This document shows, one piece after another, positions 1-8,375 of a stretch of 64,000 bases of DNA; position 1 is the stretch's first letter; each line of letters starts with the position of its first letter. The stretch lies in the NCBI GenBank assembly GCA_907163075.1, contig CAJQTY010000003.1, positions 734,637 to 798,636 on the forward strand, read 5' to 3'. A model generated the notes under the pieces. It did no database searches and was not told where the DNA came from. It worked only from the letters and a program-made list of their open reading frames with translations. The translations under genes were made by a program, and so were the position numbers. This stretch comes from an uncultured Rhodocyclaceae bacterium. GTDB lineage: Bacteria; Pseudomonadota; Gammaproteobacteria; Burkholderiales; Rhodocyclaceae.

Positions 1-163
1 TGGCGTGCGCTGCTGAAAAAGTGTCTGGGCGTGCGGCGAAAACTGTCCCGAGTGGGTAGCTGCGGGGGCCGTGGCGACGTCGTTGGGGTTGCCGGTAGGG
101 GGTAACCATGCCGGGCTCCGCAGACGCGCCGTGGAAGTGCATTAGGTTTAGCGGCCGGTTTGA

Positions 164-490
164 CTACTTGCGGACGTACTTGCGCGGCCCTTTCTTGGCC
201 TCATTGGCCACTCGGATAGGAAGCATGTCGTGATCAGCGAAATACTTCAGGCAGCGGCCAAGCGCGAGCCTTGCCCCGAATGCATAAGATAGCCACTTCT
301 TGCTGTCGTCAAAAATGGTCACAGCGGTCTGTCGTTTTGACCAATCCAAGTTCGGCAACGCCTTAGATGCGTGCAGCCACATCAAATCGACGAGATCCTT
401 GGAGACCCAATAGCCGCCGCGCACTCGGAGTCCTTTTGACGAGCCGTATCGACCGCCGTGTTCAGTGAAAATGAGATCTGAAAATTGCAT
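164..490 (-). CDS. Hypothetical protein, 108 aa
   Basis: I do not recognise this protein. The longest frame extends to 760, but the ATG at 490 is preferred because it is preceded by AGGACG at a suitable distance, and the upstream extension overlaps the 3' end of the next gene. The protein starts MQFSDLIFTEHGGRYG, contains a Trp-rich middle (GGYWVSKDLVDLMWLHASK) and ends in a basic tail (KKGPRKYVRK). It is soluble in appearance, with no signal peptide or membrane segment. It lies downstream of two other minus-strand accessory genes and is probably part of the same mobile-element cargo. Function unknown. Confidence 0.5.
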   Translation of the reverse strand: MQFSDLIFTEHGGRYGSSKGLRVRGGYWVSKDLVDLMWLHASKALPNLDWSKRQTAVTIFDDSKKWLSYAFGARLALGRCLKYFADHDMLPIRVANEAKKGPRKYVRK

Positions 491-714
491 AATGAATCGT
501 CCTATTAATTGCCCCGTCGGAGCTATGTCCACTACGTGGGCTGGGTTTGATAGGGGCAAGCTCAGCGACTCGCCCGTTACTGCGGAGGCAGCCAAAACGC
601 CTGCATTGAAAGAGCAGCAGGTGCTAAAAGGTGTCTTCTTCCGGTATGCCCATTGCACCGTCGGTACCCGGAAGTTTTCTGTCAAGACGACCTTCAGAGC
701 AATCGATTGGAGGT

Positions 715-1146
715 TTAGTAGGGTCCGGCTTCCTCGTTCTCCAGCGTCAATGGCACGCACTCGACGACGGAACCAACACCTTCTGCGTCGCTCGCGATGT
801 CGATCAGATTGAATTTGTGTTCACCGTTCGCATTGCCGAAGTAGATTGCCAGCAGAACCGGTGAAAATCCCTCGTTATCGCGATGCTGCAACCCCGCATT
901 GCTCAGAGTGTCCAACAGACCGTACAGGTACTCACCGTTGTTTTTTCCGTAGTAGACCCCCATTGGGTACGGAAGAAGGCCGTCACAGAGATAGTCAGGA
1001 ATGATCTTTTCAAGCCTCGGGACAATGATGGAAATAAATTGCTCGTTTGATTTGATTATGCAATCCAGAGGGGGCAGCTCTTCAAGGTGTGAAGCGGAGA
1101 TGGTTGCGGTAGATTTTGAAGGCGTCATGTGCGTCGAGGTATTCAT
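715..1146 (-). CDS. Hypothetical acidic protein, 143 aa
   Basis: Unrecognised soluble protein, acidic, with two similar YFG/YYG-N-G segments (GVYYGKNNGEYLYGLLDTL and AIYFGNANGEHKFNLIDIA) that look like an internal duplication of about 35 residues. Its ATG overlaps the TAA stop of the upstream ATPase gene by one base (TAATG), so the two are probably translationally coupled. This linkage suggests a role tied to the ATPase, but nothing in the sequence gives a catalytic motif. Confidence is good that it is a gene, low on function. Confidence 0.65.
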   Translation of the reverse strand: MNTSTHMTPSKSTATISASHLEELPPLDCIIKSNEQFISIIVPRLEKIIPDYLCDGLLPYPMGVYYGKNNGEYLYGLLDTLSNAGLQHRDNEGFSPVLLAIYFGNANGEHKFNLIDIASDAEGVGSVVECVPLTLENEEAGPY

Positions 1147-2750
1147 TACTTTTTTCCTTGTTTGGTGATCGTGATGGTTCGATGTTTGCCGCGCTTTAGT
1201 TCCACCTTGATGCCTTGTGAAATCAGCGCTGCGCGTAGTGGTTCCAGCCTCTTGGAGAGCGCAATCGGGTTATTTGGCCAATCATGTGAACGCTGCGTGC
1301 CATACGATTGACGTTTGTTGAGTTCGGTCAGCAATTCGGTGGGCGTGCCCGACCACGTTTCGTTGTGGAACTGGTCTTCGCCAAATTCCAGGATTGCGGC
1401 AGCCAAGAGATTGTCCAGCAGGCTGTCACGCTGCCCTTCGTTGAGTATTGAGCCGTAGAGCCCCTGATAAACGCCTGCGCTAACACCATCAACCATTTCC
1501 ATTGCGGCCAGCCATTTGCAGAAGTCATACATCCGCTCGGGATCAGTAACCACTGCGCTGGAAAGGTGCTTAAAGATTTCGGAAATCAGATCGAACAGCC
1601 CCCTCTGAATCGCAGGAAGGTCAGAGGTGAACTCTTCCATCAACTGCACCTCAGATTTACGATTGTCTTCCGGGATCTGCAACAGTTCCAGCGGCAAGGA
1701 ACGCTGGGCGAAGTCAGGTTGATTCACGAAGCTGTGGATGCCATTTAGCACTAAAGCGACGTGGAGACGCGTAACTTGCTGATCCGAGTTTGTGTAGAGT
1801 TGGCGATTGGAAAGTACACCGCCCGTTGCCGCCACACAGAATGCATCGGCCATTGGCTCCTTCACGTCACGAATATTGTCGTAACAGAGGACGTGCGCGT
1901 TCTGAGCAGCGATCGCCAGATCGAGTCCATTACTGGGGAGAAGCTGGAGGCCGACCCGATTCGGATCGATGAGACTCAGAATCAGATGGCACAGAAAACT
2001 TTTCCCGCTGCCCTGATGACCATTCAAAACCAGAATGACATACTTGCTGGTGGTCAGTTTGGGATGAGCCAAAGTGTATGTAAGCCAAGCAACGAAGATC
2101 AACTGCGAAGCGGGGTGGAGGTTTATGTATTTGTGCAGAACCTCTCGATTACCGACCTCGGCAGGCATCACCATCGGTGCCGAAACAGCCGTTCGATAGA
2201 ACAGGGTTTCTGATCCCTCGGTAACGATTACGACCTTGCCTGCCGTAATGCTGACACGCGTATGGTTCTCATCGCCGAGATCGACTTCGATACCGCCGGA
2301 CATGGGTGCGACGCGATACCAGACATCATGTGAAATCCCAGACATCTCCGCATAGGCTTGAAGGGATTCGTTGATTTCGTTGATCTCTTTGCTGCGAAGC
2401 TTGATTCCTTGCTTGCGGCGTTCTTCTCCAATTATGAGATTCAATTGCCGACTGCCGACTGCCAGCACGCGGCTGTTGCCAGCGTCATCGGTTGCGGCGT
2501 AGGCTTTGCCATCCTGTGCAAGGACTATCTGACGTATCGAGGGCAGATTGTGGAAAGGCTCGTTCTTGGTGATCAGAGAGGTGCTTGCCCTCGTTGATAT
2601 CTGGACGACGTTCTGACGCGCGGAGGGAGCGGGTACGGCAGAGGCGACAGGTGCCGAATGGTCGGCTTCAGCTGAGATGACGGTAGATAACTCGCCGTCT
2701 TTTTTCTTCGGGAAGAAGCTTCGTGTATCTACTCTTTTTTGCAACTCCAT
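1146..2750 (-). CDS. P-loop ATPase of a mobile element, 534 aa
   Basis: Soluble protein with a clear Walker A motif GHQGSGKS at about residue 244, followed by a region resembling the ATPase cores of D5-type/primase-helicase proteins of phages and integrative elements (LDLAIAAQNAHVLCYDNIRD, then TNSDQQVTRLHVALVLNGIHSF). The N-terminal 230 residues carry a DGKAYAATDD-type segment without a motif I can name. The start at 2750 is chosen over the upstream TTG/ATG because GGAGG sits seven bases before this ATG. The C-terminus is basic (KRGKHRTITITKQGKK), suggesting nucleic-acid contact. Inference: replication or maintenance function of the element; a helicase activity is possible but unproven. Confidence 0.6.
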   Translation of the reverse strand: MELQKRVDTRSFFPKKKDGELSTVISAEADHSAPVASAVPAPSARQNVVQISTRASTSLITKNEPFHNLPSIRQIVLAQDGKAYAATDDAGNSRVLAVGSRQLNLIIGEERRKQGIKLRSKEINEINESLQAYAEMSGISHDVWYRVAPMSGGIEVDLGDENHTRVSITAGKVVIVTEGSETLFYRTAVSAPMVMPAEVGNREVLHKYINLHPASQLIFVAWLTYTLAHPKLTTSKYVILVLNGHQGSGKSFLCHLILSLIDPNRVGLQLLPSNGLDLAIAAQNAHVLCYDNIRDVKEPMADAFCVAATGGVLSNRQLYTNSDQQVTRLHVALVLNGIHSFVNQPDFAQRSLPLELLQIPEDNRKSEVQLMEEFTSDLPAIQRGLFDLISEIFKHLSSAVVTDPERMYDFCKWLAAMEMVDGVSAGVYQGLYGSILNEGQRDSLLDNLLAAAILEFGEDQFHNETWSGTPTELLTELNKRQSYGTQRSHDWPNNPIALSKRLEPLRAALISQGIKVELKRGKHRTITITKQGKK

Positions 2751-2900
2751 GTTTGCCTCCTTCAAGGCTGGTTTTGGAGTTGCCAACTGTGACAGAGCGT
2801 TTAACGCTCGCAAGCGTCGGTGAAAGTTCTTTCGGAAGCCCCTCCGATAGAGGCTTGCAGCTAAGTTTACCGTAAAACTTTCGCTGAACTTCTGAGCGTC

Positions 2901-3791
2901 TTATCCAAGACAGACCTTCGAAAGTGCCTTTTTGATCGTGTCGGGACTAAACGGTTTCTTCCCGCCCCGCTTATTTATACCTAGCACAGTGAGCGCTTGA
3001 GCGATTTTTTTCACAAGCGCATCTCTATCAGTCAACAGCATTGGTGTCTCTCTGACGAGTTGTCTTGCGAAATACCTTGCAGGCGTGTACCACGGTTGAA
3101 CTGCTAGAGAGTCGCGGGGATCGACCTCTTCCCATGGCTTCTCTACCGCCGACGGTTGTGCTCGTGTTTCGAGTATCTTTCCAGTCAAGGAAGTCGAAGT
3201 GTGATGCCCATCGCGAGACCCATGATCAAGATCATCGTGCAGGGAATCTTCCCGGGGTTTGATTTCCGCTGATTGTCTTTGTTCAGGCACTGGCGCTTTT
3301 TCAATCACGGAATATGTTGGAAGAATGCAAATGTTGAGCCGTTCACGAGCCCACTGATCTAGACTATCCAGCATGATGTGATCGACTCCCAATTCCGCCG
3401 TAGTCTGCCGATCTATTATCAGAGTTGATGATGCGCCCTTGGCGATCTCACAATCAATTTTCGATAGAAGATCGACTGCCTTATCAATCATCTCATCAAG
3501 GCGCGCGACTGCTTCTGCTTTCTCATGAATAAATACCCCGCCGTCAATTCCAGCAACTTCAAACATGTCCCGTTGAGCCACTCCTCGTAGCCCTACTAAA
3601 TAATCCAGTAGGGGGCCGTCCAGGGAGTGCGCGGTGGGTAATTGATCTAGAGAAATGGTGCCATTCTCGGCGACGTGAAGCGTATTATTGCGAACACTTC
3701 CACTCAACCAGCCCAACAGTTTTGCAGCGGCTTCATCCCTAGTACAACTTGTCCTACGTTCGATATAGATATCGTCTGTTATTTCGATCAT
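2901..3791 (-). CDS. Hypothetical protein, 296 aa
   Basis: Unrecognised soluble protein that starts MIEITDDIYIERR. An upstream in-frame TTG two codons earlier is possible but the ATG at 3791 is simpler. The N-terminal half is ordinary globular sequence. Residues about 170-230 are a charged, Ser/His-rich linker. The C-terminal 60 residues (YFARQLVRETPMLLTDRD... KKPFSPDTIKKALSKVCLG) look like a small helical DNA-contact module of the kind found in mobile-element accessory proteins. It lies upstream of the ATPase gene on the same strand with a gap of about 150 bases. No function can be assigned. Confidence 0.55.
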   Translation of the reverse strand: MIEITDDIYIERRTSCTRDEAAAKLLGWLSGSVRNNTLHVAENGTISLDQLPTAHSLDGPLLDYLVGLRGVAQRDMFEVAGIDGGVFIHEKAEAVARLDEMIDKAVDLLSKIDCEIAKGASSTLIIDRQTTAELGVDHIMLDSLDQWARERLNICILPTYSVIEKAPVPEQRQSAEIKPREDSLHDDLDHGSRDGHHTSTSLTGKILETRAQPSAVEKPWEEVDPRDSLAVQPWYTPARYFARQLVRETPMLLTDRDALVKKIAQALTVLGINKRGGKKPFSPDTIKKALSKVCLG

Positions 3792-3934
3792 GATCAAAGC
3801 TCTCTAACAGGCTGCGATTTGGGTGCCAGAAACTCTGCGGAGTATATAGGAGCCTCGGGTTTGTGTTTTTTCTTCAAGGCGTCCCCCTGGCCCGACGTAC
3901 CCGACGCACCTGACACCCAAAAAATTGCGCGATG

Positions 3935-3977
3935 CCTTGCAGTGCATGGGTGGCGTCGAGGCGACGAGTGCGACGGG
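3935..3977 (+). repeat. Copy A of a 43-base intergenic repeat
   Basis: This 43-base segment is matched, in inverted orientation, by 5192-5234. The first 16 bases agree at 15 positions and the central GCGTCGAGGCG is identical. Both copies lie in non-coding DNA on either side of the membrane-protein gene at 4078-4953. It could be a protein-binding or RNA-structure element of the mobile region. Confidence 0.6.
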
Positions 3978-4077
3978 TTACGCCGAGCTGAGTCAGTCAC
4001 GTCACGGTGCGTGAGTTTTTGCGTGTATCGACCGTTTGAGGAAATCAACGATTGCCCATAGGGATGTGATTCCGCAG

Positions 4078-4953
4078 CTATTTCTCACCAACCTTAGTTC
4101 GCTCCGCAAAACGGTACGCTTGAAGCGGTATTTCAAAGACGCCTTTTGCCAAACCCCACAGTATCCATAGAAGCAGTAGTGGGAGAAGTAATGCCTGCAG
4201 CAAAAAGATCACCATCAGCTTAATGATGTGATCGATTACGTGTTCGACGGATTGTTTCAGGTTGATGAAACGCGCTTTGAAGTCATTCGTTTGCTGAGAT
4301 GCCCAACCCTTGATTCTATCCAGTATGCCTTGGTCCTCAGGAGCAACCGCTGCAGGCACGTTCAGTTTGTCCAACTGGCCGGAAACCGTATCTATGGCTC
4401 GCTGGCTCGTCTGATAGTCTGCGGCCATAAACTGCTGGAACAAGATCCCGCTTCCGATAAAGACGACGGGCATAACAAAACGAATCATCAAGAACACCAT
4501 CAAGATTCGCGTCAGCCAGGGTGGTGAGGTTCTTTGGCGAAGAAAGATAAACGCCCAAGTAGCGGCCACCACTGTCAGTATTAGTGAAACGAGCCAGTTT
4601 GCACCGATGCTGATCAGCACCTTTTCAATGCCAAAGGCTACGCTTGCGGCAAGAGCCAAGTTGGAAAACTTCTCAACCAAGTCATTGATGGGATCGAGCA
4701 CTTGCCCCGGTGCCAAATTTACGCCGACACCACCCGGCTCAAACGCGACTTGCGTGCCTTGCGCAACCGAGATCACCGCGTTAAATCCCCTCGCCGTGGC
4801 AAAGCTAATCAGTGCCCGCTTTAAACCGGCATCGACCTGTAAATTGGCAGCCGATTCAAGTGGTGCAAACCACGAACAGGCAACCATAAAGGCCACCACC
4901 AGAGTCAATACAATTCGTCGCGTGTGCTGTAGCCCAATGCTCGTCATTTTCAT
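4078..4953 (-). CDS. Polytopic inner-membrane protein, 291 aa
   Basis: The N-terminus is a signal-like hydrophobic segment (residues 12-32), then a soluble stretch with GTQVAFEPGGVGVNLAPGQ. Hydrophobic helices follow near residues 97-112, 120-137 and 148-170, and a long Leu-rich one near 245-270 (MVIFLLQALLLPLLLLWILW). Between them is an amphipathic, possibly coiled region (SQRAIDTVSGQLDKLNV). The ATG at 4953 is supported by AGGGA seven bases upstream. I do not recognise the family. The position in a block with an ATPase and an antirestriction gene suggests a cell-envelope function of an integrative element, for example surface exclusion or transfer; this is only inference. Confidence 0.6.
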   Translation of the reverse strand: MKMTSIGLQHTRRIVLTLVVAFMVACSWFAPLESAANLQVDAGLKRALISFATARGFNAVISVAQGTQVAFEPGGVGVNLAPGQVLDPINDLVEKFSNLALAASVAFGIEKVLISIGANWLVSLILTVVAATWAFIFLRQRTSPPWLTRILMVFLMIRFVMPVVFIGSGILFQQFMAADYQTSQRAIDTVSGQLDKLNVPAAVAPEDQGILDRIKGWASQQTNDFKARFINLKQSVEHVIDHIIKLMVIFLLQALLLPLLLLWILWGLAKGVFEIPLQAYRFAERTKVGEK

Positions 4954-5406
4954 TCTTCCCTATATGTTTTGATTGGATAGCTTGGTAAAACCTCGTGCAT
5001 AAACTCTATGATTTCCGGAAAAACATGGCGTTCGGATAATATCTGAGAAGGCATAGATTGATGCGCTAGATTGAGAATCTTGCTGCCTTATCAATAGATA
5101 AGAGAGGAACACTTGAAGACTGGATAGATCGTGTGTCGCCCGAGTTGAGGTGGTACTGTGATCATCAGCGACCCAGAAAAACCGAAAGGCACCCGTCGCT
5201 TCGACGCCTCGACGCATTCCCATGCACTTCAAGGCTCCAGGGTAGTTACGTCGGCGTCGAGGCGTCGAGTGAACTGTCGGCGGCGAAAACGAGCGAACCT
5301 GAAAAACTGAAAAACTGGGGACACCGGAAAATGTCACTTTGATGCCCCGCATCGACTTCTCGACGGTGAAAACACCCCCAGTTACCCACGCCAATGCCCA
5401 GAGCGT
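4954..5406. other. Non-coding stretch with inverted repeats
   Basis: About 450 bases with no convincing gene; the open frames crossing it have no ribosome-binding site and run through repeats. It holds repeat copy B (5192-5234) and a perfect 15-base inverted repeat, TCGACGCCTCGACGC at 5201-5215 against its complement at 5254-5268, separated by 38 bases. It should also contain the promoter for the membrane-protein gene to its left. Confidence 0.55.
5192..5234 (-). repeat. Copy B of the 43-base intergenic repeat
   Basis: Inverted copy of 3935-3977, about 85% identical with one offset indel pair. Its core GCGTCGAGGCGTCGA recurs a third time in opposite orientation at 5254-5268, so transcripts through here could form a long hairpin. 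Confidence 0.6.
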
Positions 5407-5817
5407 CTAGTCAATAGCAGCGAAAATTGACCTTGCCTCTTGATGATCCAGCATGTACTCCCGCAGCAAGTGATACAGGCGAGCGCACGTTTCCGAGAAG
5501 TCATCGTCACCGAAAGACAAGTGGCTGTAGGCATACAAACAGGCCGTAATTCCCAGAGCGTCGGCCGACATCAAGCATTCGTGGCCGTTCTCGCAGATGA
5601 CTTGAAACCGGCCATCGCTGTCAGGCGACATATAGAAGCCGCCGTTGCTCAAGGAGTAGAACTGCCAGTAACCGCCGCCATAGTCGTCGGACAACTTGCT
5701 CGTCATGGCATAAACGAATGGCTCCAGTCGCATCGGGAAATAAACGCCGAATAGATCGACGGTGATGCTGATACGTTGATCGTCGGAAACCTGCTGACGC
5801 GTGATTTGGTCGGTCAT
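5407..5817 (-). CDS. klcA: KlcA/ArdB-family antirestriction protein
   Basis: The central block DDYGGGYWQFYSLSNGGFYMSP, followed by ...CENGHECLMSADALGITACLYAYSHLSF, is the diagnostic pattern of the ArdB/KlcA antirestriction family, and the length of 136 residues is normal for it. Known family members are small acidic proteins that protect incoming plasmids or conjugative elements from type I restriction in the recipient cell. The protein is acidic as expected (many Asp/Glu, no signal peptide). The start ATG at 5817 is preceded by GAGG. Its presence is the best single sign that the first 8-9 kb belongs to a transmissible element. Note that the window also carries a type II restriction system at 61.4-64 kb, which this family is not known to counter. 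Confidence 0.85.
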   Translation of the reverse strand: MTDQITRQQVSDDQRISITVDLFGVYFPMRLEPFVYAMTSKLSDDYGGGYWQFYSLSNGGFYMSPDSDGRFQVICENGHECLMSADALGITACLYAYSHLSFGDDDFSETCARLYHLLREYMLDHQEARSIFAAID

Positions 5818-5993
5818 GGAATTGATCCTCGTGAAAATTGATGAACCCTCCCCTCTTCCTTCGGGCGCAAGAAATCCTCCGCGTGATATCGGATCGTCAA
5901 TTGAGAAAGGAGAAATCGGGAAGGTGCTGCTGGGATGTGAAACGAGAGGTAATGCGAGGGACTGCCGGTGGCGCTACCTTGCCAAGAGGTGAA

Positions 5994-6137
5994 TCACTCG
6001 AAATATGTGCCGGCCATCAGATCAGCTTGAGCACCGATAACATCGGCGAATCCATCATCGGACAGGCCCCAAGAAAGTACAACTTCAACTGCATCGAGAA
6101 TCCGGCATTGATTCGAAATCGTGCATTGCGTGTTCAT
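5994..6137 (-). CDS. Small acidic protein, 47 aa
   Basis: A 47-codon frame starting MNTQCTISNQCRILDAVEVV and ending at a TGA at 5994-5996. AGGGAT lies eight bases before the ATG, overlapping the end of the preceding small membrane gene, so translation is likely coupled. The segment ILDAVEVVLSWGLSDDGFADVIGAQADLMAG resembles, from memory, short acidic hypothetical proteins of conjugative elements; this was not searched. It is followed by about 175 bases without a gene before klcA. Function unknown. Confidence 0.5.
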   Translation of the reverse strand: MNTQCTISNQCRILDAVEVVLSWGLSDDGFADVIGAQADLMAGTYFE

Positions 6138-6149
6138 GAATTTATCCCT

Positions 6150-6323
6150 TCACTTCAGTTTGATAAAAAAGAAAAGAACGCTGCCAAGCAACAACAACAC
6201 CACGGTCACAAGCGGAAAAATGTATAGCAGGAGCGCGAGCCCCAAGATGCCGACCCAGCGTAGCGATGCGAACGCCAAAAAGAAGAACGTGGCGACGACA
6301 ATCGCAAACGTCACGGCGATCAT
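6150..6323 (-). CDS. Small hydrophobic membrane protein, 57 aa
   Basis: A 57-codon frame, MIAVTFAIVVATFFFLAFAS..., consisting of two membrane helices (about residues 3-20 and 27-55) and ending in KLK. Its ATG overlaps the TGA of the upstream gene as ATGA, a typical coupled junction. Together with the next gene at 5994-6137 it forms a three-gene unit. It is too short for a family assignment; it may be a membrane anchor or a small regulatory protein. Confidence 0.55.
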   Translation of the reverse strand: MIAVTFAIVVATFFFLAFASLRWVGILGLALLLYIFPLVTVVLLLLGSVLFFFIKLK

Positions 6324-6943
6324 TCAGCGCTCCCTTGCAGGTTGCCGACCTTCTTCCCGGCTTTCTTGCCTGACACGACCGACTTGGGCGAAACAGGTTT
6401 GGGTGCGACAGGTTTGGCCTTGATGCCACCATTTCGAGCCTTCTCCGGGACCGATTTCTGTGGAATCGCCAACTTGACCTTTGCTGGCGTCTCATCAACC
6501 TTCAAATCGACCTCTGAAGCCATCAACGCCTGGACCTCGGCCATGAACTTAGCAATGTCGGCCCGTTCATAACGACCTTTACTGTCCGGCACCGTGCTGA
6601 CCAATCCTTCATGCTTCAGTACGGCAAAGAGGAAGGATTGGTTATTGGCGGACTTACCCTGAAAGAGCGGCGACAGAACATGCGCCGTGATGGCTATCTC
6701 GCCGGGTACCTTGGCGAAGGCGTTCTGGATCTCGCTCAGTTCGACCCATTCATTACTGAAGAAGCCGCCGCCGGAATTGGCGAAAACGCGGAACAGGATC
6801 GCCGGTGATTCACCTGCTGTCGTACAGCCGACGTGGTAAGTCAGTGCCGATCGCCCGGACAGAGAAGGACAGGACGCCATCTTGAGAATGCGAACCGGAG
6901 AATTGCTGGGGACTTCCGGTACTGCTGATGCAGATTGATTCAT
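6320..6943 (-). CDS. Hypothetical protein with basic C-terminal tail, 207 aa
   Basis: The ATG at 6943 is chosen over a TTG two codons upstream because AGGAG lies eight bases before it. The first 140 residues are globular (SALTYHVGCTTAGESPAILFRVFANSGGGFFSNEWV...). The last 55 are a low-complexity Lys/Pro/Val tail (KPVAPKPVSPKSVVSGKKAGKK), typical of flexible nucleic-acid-binding tails. It heads the operon with the two small genes at 6150 and 5994. Proteins of this type occur among cargo genes of integrative elements, but I cannot name a function. Confidence 0.6.
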   Translation of the reverse strand: MNQSASAVPEVPSNSPVRILKMASCPSLSGRSALTYHVGCTTAGESPAILFRVFANSGGGFFSNEWVELSEIQNAFAKVPGEIAITAHVLSPLFQGKSANNQSFLFAVLKHEGLVSTVPDSKGRYERADIAKFMAEVQALMASEVDLKVDETPAKVKLAIPQKSVPEKARNGGIKAKPVAPKPVSPKSVVSGKKAGKKVGNLQGSAE

Positions 6944-7017
6944 GGTCAAACTCCTTTGTGTTTAGGTTGGATTGCTGCTTGGGATTGATGCTGCGTGGTC
7001 GCTTCCATATAAGATGT

Positions 7018-7248
7018 TCAGGATTGCGCATCTCCCGATTCGGGTTTCACCTCAACAGCATTGATGAGAACGTCGGGATGCCGGCGCAGGACGTCCAGCA
7101 GAGCGAGGCATTCGGCATGAGCACGCGGCAACTTCGCCTCGAACTCGATGATTCCGGCACGTTCTTCAAAATCTTCACGCAGGTCTTCGTCAAACTTGTT
7201 CACCATGTCGGCAACAATTGCGTCGATCGGTGCGTTACGGGTTGGCAT
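7018..7248 (-). CDS. Hypothetical acidic protein, 76 aa
   Basis: The frame is open to 7293, but the ATG at 7248 (MPTRNAPIDAIVADMVNKF) is supported by GGAG eight bases upstream. The protein is acidic and helical, with a Glu/Asp-rich segment (FDEDLREDFEERAGIIEFEAKL). It has no membrane segment. A terminator-like hairpin lies just upstream, separating it from the preceding gene, so it is probably transcribed on its own. No family recognised. Confidence 0.55.
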   Translation of the reverse strand: MPTRNAPIDAIVADMVNKFDEDLREDFEERAGIIEFEAKLPRAHAECLALLDVLRRHPDVLINAVEVKPESGDAQS

Positions 7249-7263
7249 ATCGAACTCCAGAAA

Positions 7264-7299
7264 TGAAAAAGCCACCAAGACCGGAAAGGCCAAGGTGGC
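7264..7299 (-). terminator. Intrinsic terminator between two accessory genes
   Basis: On the minus strand, GCCACC and GGTGGC pair outside an inner GGCC/GGTC stem, followed by five T residues (A-tract at 7266-7270). It would end transcription of the 136-aa gene at 7355-7765, and lies 16 bases before the next start codon. Confidence 0.55.
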
Positions 7300-7354
7300 A
7301 GGGGTTGGGATAGAAAGAAGGAAGTAGATTGGCCTGGATACTCGATTACCGGCT

Positions 7355-7765
7355 TCAAGGTTCAGTCAGCTCCGGTGCAGGTACGGCATACTGGGCGCAC
7401 ATGGCCAGCAGTTCCGGATCCATGCCTTCGGTCTTCGGGATGAAGATGACAATACCGAAGTCACCATCGCCGGGAACGAAGACCATCTCGTAGCAGAAGG
7501 CGTGCTCCTCCAGGCATTCGAATACAGGCTTGAAATCCGGATCGCCGAAACGAGCATTGCCGATGTAGCTAGTCAGGATGGGACAGCCGCTTTCCTTCTC
7601 CAATATTTCGACACAGTCGCCGGCTTCGACAACGATCATTTGGCCGTGCAGGTCGGGGTCGTACTCTTCACCGGCGCAGACATCTTCGAATCGTTGCTCA
7701 ACCAAGCTGCAAATTTCAGGATCATCGATTTGATCGGTTGAACCGGGATCACGAAGGACGAGCAT
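7355..7765 (-). CDS. Hypothetical acidic protein, 136 aa
   Basis: The start at 7765 (MLVLRDPGSTDQIDD) has AGGAG nine bases upstream; the longer frame to 7816 lacks this. The product is strongly acidic and soluble, with Cys at several positions (EDVCAGEEY, GDCVEILEKESGCPIL, AFCYEMVF, LLAMCAQY). A 28-codon leader frame at 7749-7835 overlaps its first codons. The family is unknown to me. Confidence 0.6.
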   Translation of the reverse strand: MLVLRDPGSTDQIDDPEICSLVEQRFEDVCAGEEYDPDLHGQMIVVEAGDCVEILEKESGCPILTSYIGNARFGDPDFKPVFECLEEHAFCYEMVFVPGDGDFGIVIFIPKTEGMDPELLAMCAQYAVPAPELTEP

Positions 7766-7835
7766 GGCGATTCTCCTTGTTTGACTGCTTGCTGCGGTTA
7801 CTGCTGCGGGGTACAAATTGACTGGTGATACACAT
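7749..7835 (-). CDS. Possible 28-aa leader peptide
   Basis: A 28-codon frame, MCITSQFVPRSSNRSKQSNKENR..., with an unusually strong ribosome-binding site (AGGAGGT six bases before the ATG). It ends 17 bases inside the downstream 136-aa gene. The overlap suggests translational coupling or a leader-peptide control of that gene. It could also be a chance frame; the strong binding site is the main reason for listing it. Confidence 0.35.
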   Translation of the reverse strand: MCITSQFVPRSSNRSKQSNKENRHARPS

Positions 7836-7856
7836 GGTTACCTCCTGGTATGGACG

Positions 7857-7889
7857 AAAAAAATGCCCGGCCACAGAAATGGCAAGGCA
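7857..7889 (-). terminator. Intrinsic terminator
   Basis: On the minus strand TGCC...GCCA pairs with TGGC...GGCA, followed by seven T residues (A-tract 7857-7863). It closes the transcript of the small membrane gene at 7989-8159. Confidence 0.55.
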
Positions 7890-7988
7890 CAATGGGTGAA
7901 ACGGGCACGGCTGACTGACTATGGAGAGGCGTGGGGGATAGAGCTTGATTTGCGATTCGGTGAGGGTGCTACAAGTAGGGCTGTGGCA

Positions 7989-8159
7989 TTACTTGCCGGT
8001 GCTCCCATATCGATAACATAGGTAAATCAGGATCGAGACGAGAGCAATCAGCAGCACGAATTTAAGGGCCAGCGACAGTACCGAAACCCATACGGACAAC
8101 GCGCCGAGTTGAATGAAGCCGATGGCTACAGAAGCGACAAGTACAAACGGCCAGAACAT
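7989..8159 (-). CDS. Small membrane protein, 56 aa
   Basis: MFWPFVLVASVAIGFIQLGALSVWVSVLSLALKF... is almost wholly hydrophobic with two predicted membrane helices (about residues 2-22 and 25-50) and a short polar C-terminus. The ATG at 8159 has AGGAG seven bases upstream, while the longer frame starting at 8216 does not. It resembles the 57-aa protein at 6150-6323 in size and character, but the sequences are not obviously related. Function unknown. Confidence 0.55.
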   Translation of the reverse strand: MFWPFVLVASVAIGFIQLGALSVWVSVLSLALKFVLLIALVSILIYLCYRYGSTGK

Positions 8160-8318
8160 TGATGCTCCTTTCTGAAAGTTAATGACAGGAAAGCCCCCGA
8201 TGACCAAGACGGCCAAGGAAGGCTAGCGAACGGGTTGCTACAGGGATGCGACGCTTTCAGCTTATCGAGCCCATAGCGTCGCCGAGGACTCTTGTTGCTG
8301 TGTGATTCTTTAGGACGA

Positions 8319-8354
8319 GGAAAAGCCCCAATAGGTTGAACCTGTCGGGGCTTG
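8319..8354 (-). terminator. Intrinsic terminator
   Basis: On the minus strand AGCCCCGACAGGTT pairs with a near-complementary AACCTATTGGGGCT, followed by TTTTCC. It lies just downstream of the stop codon of the gene at 8376-9047. Confidence 0.65.
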
Positions 8355-8375
8355 GGGTGGTATGGAACTACAGCA

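Noticed and set aside
3794-4048. Minus-strand frame of 84 codons
   Set aside because: It crosses repeat copy A and has a basic, low-information composition with no start signal.
4960-5394. Minus-strand frame of 144 codons before klcA
   Set aside because: It runs through the inverted repeats, lacks a ribosome-binding site and has atypical composition, so it was treated as non-coding.
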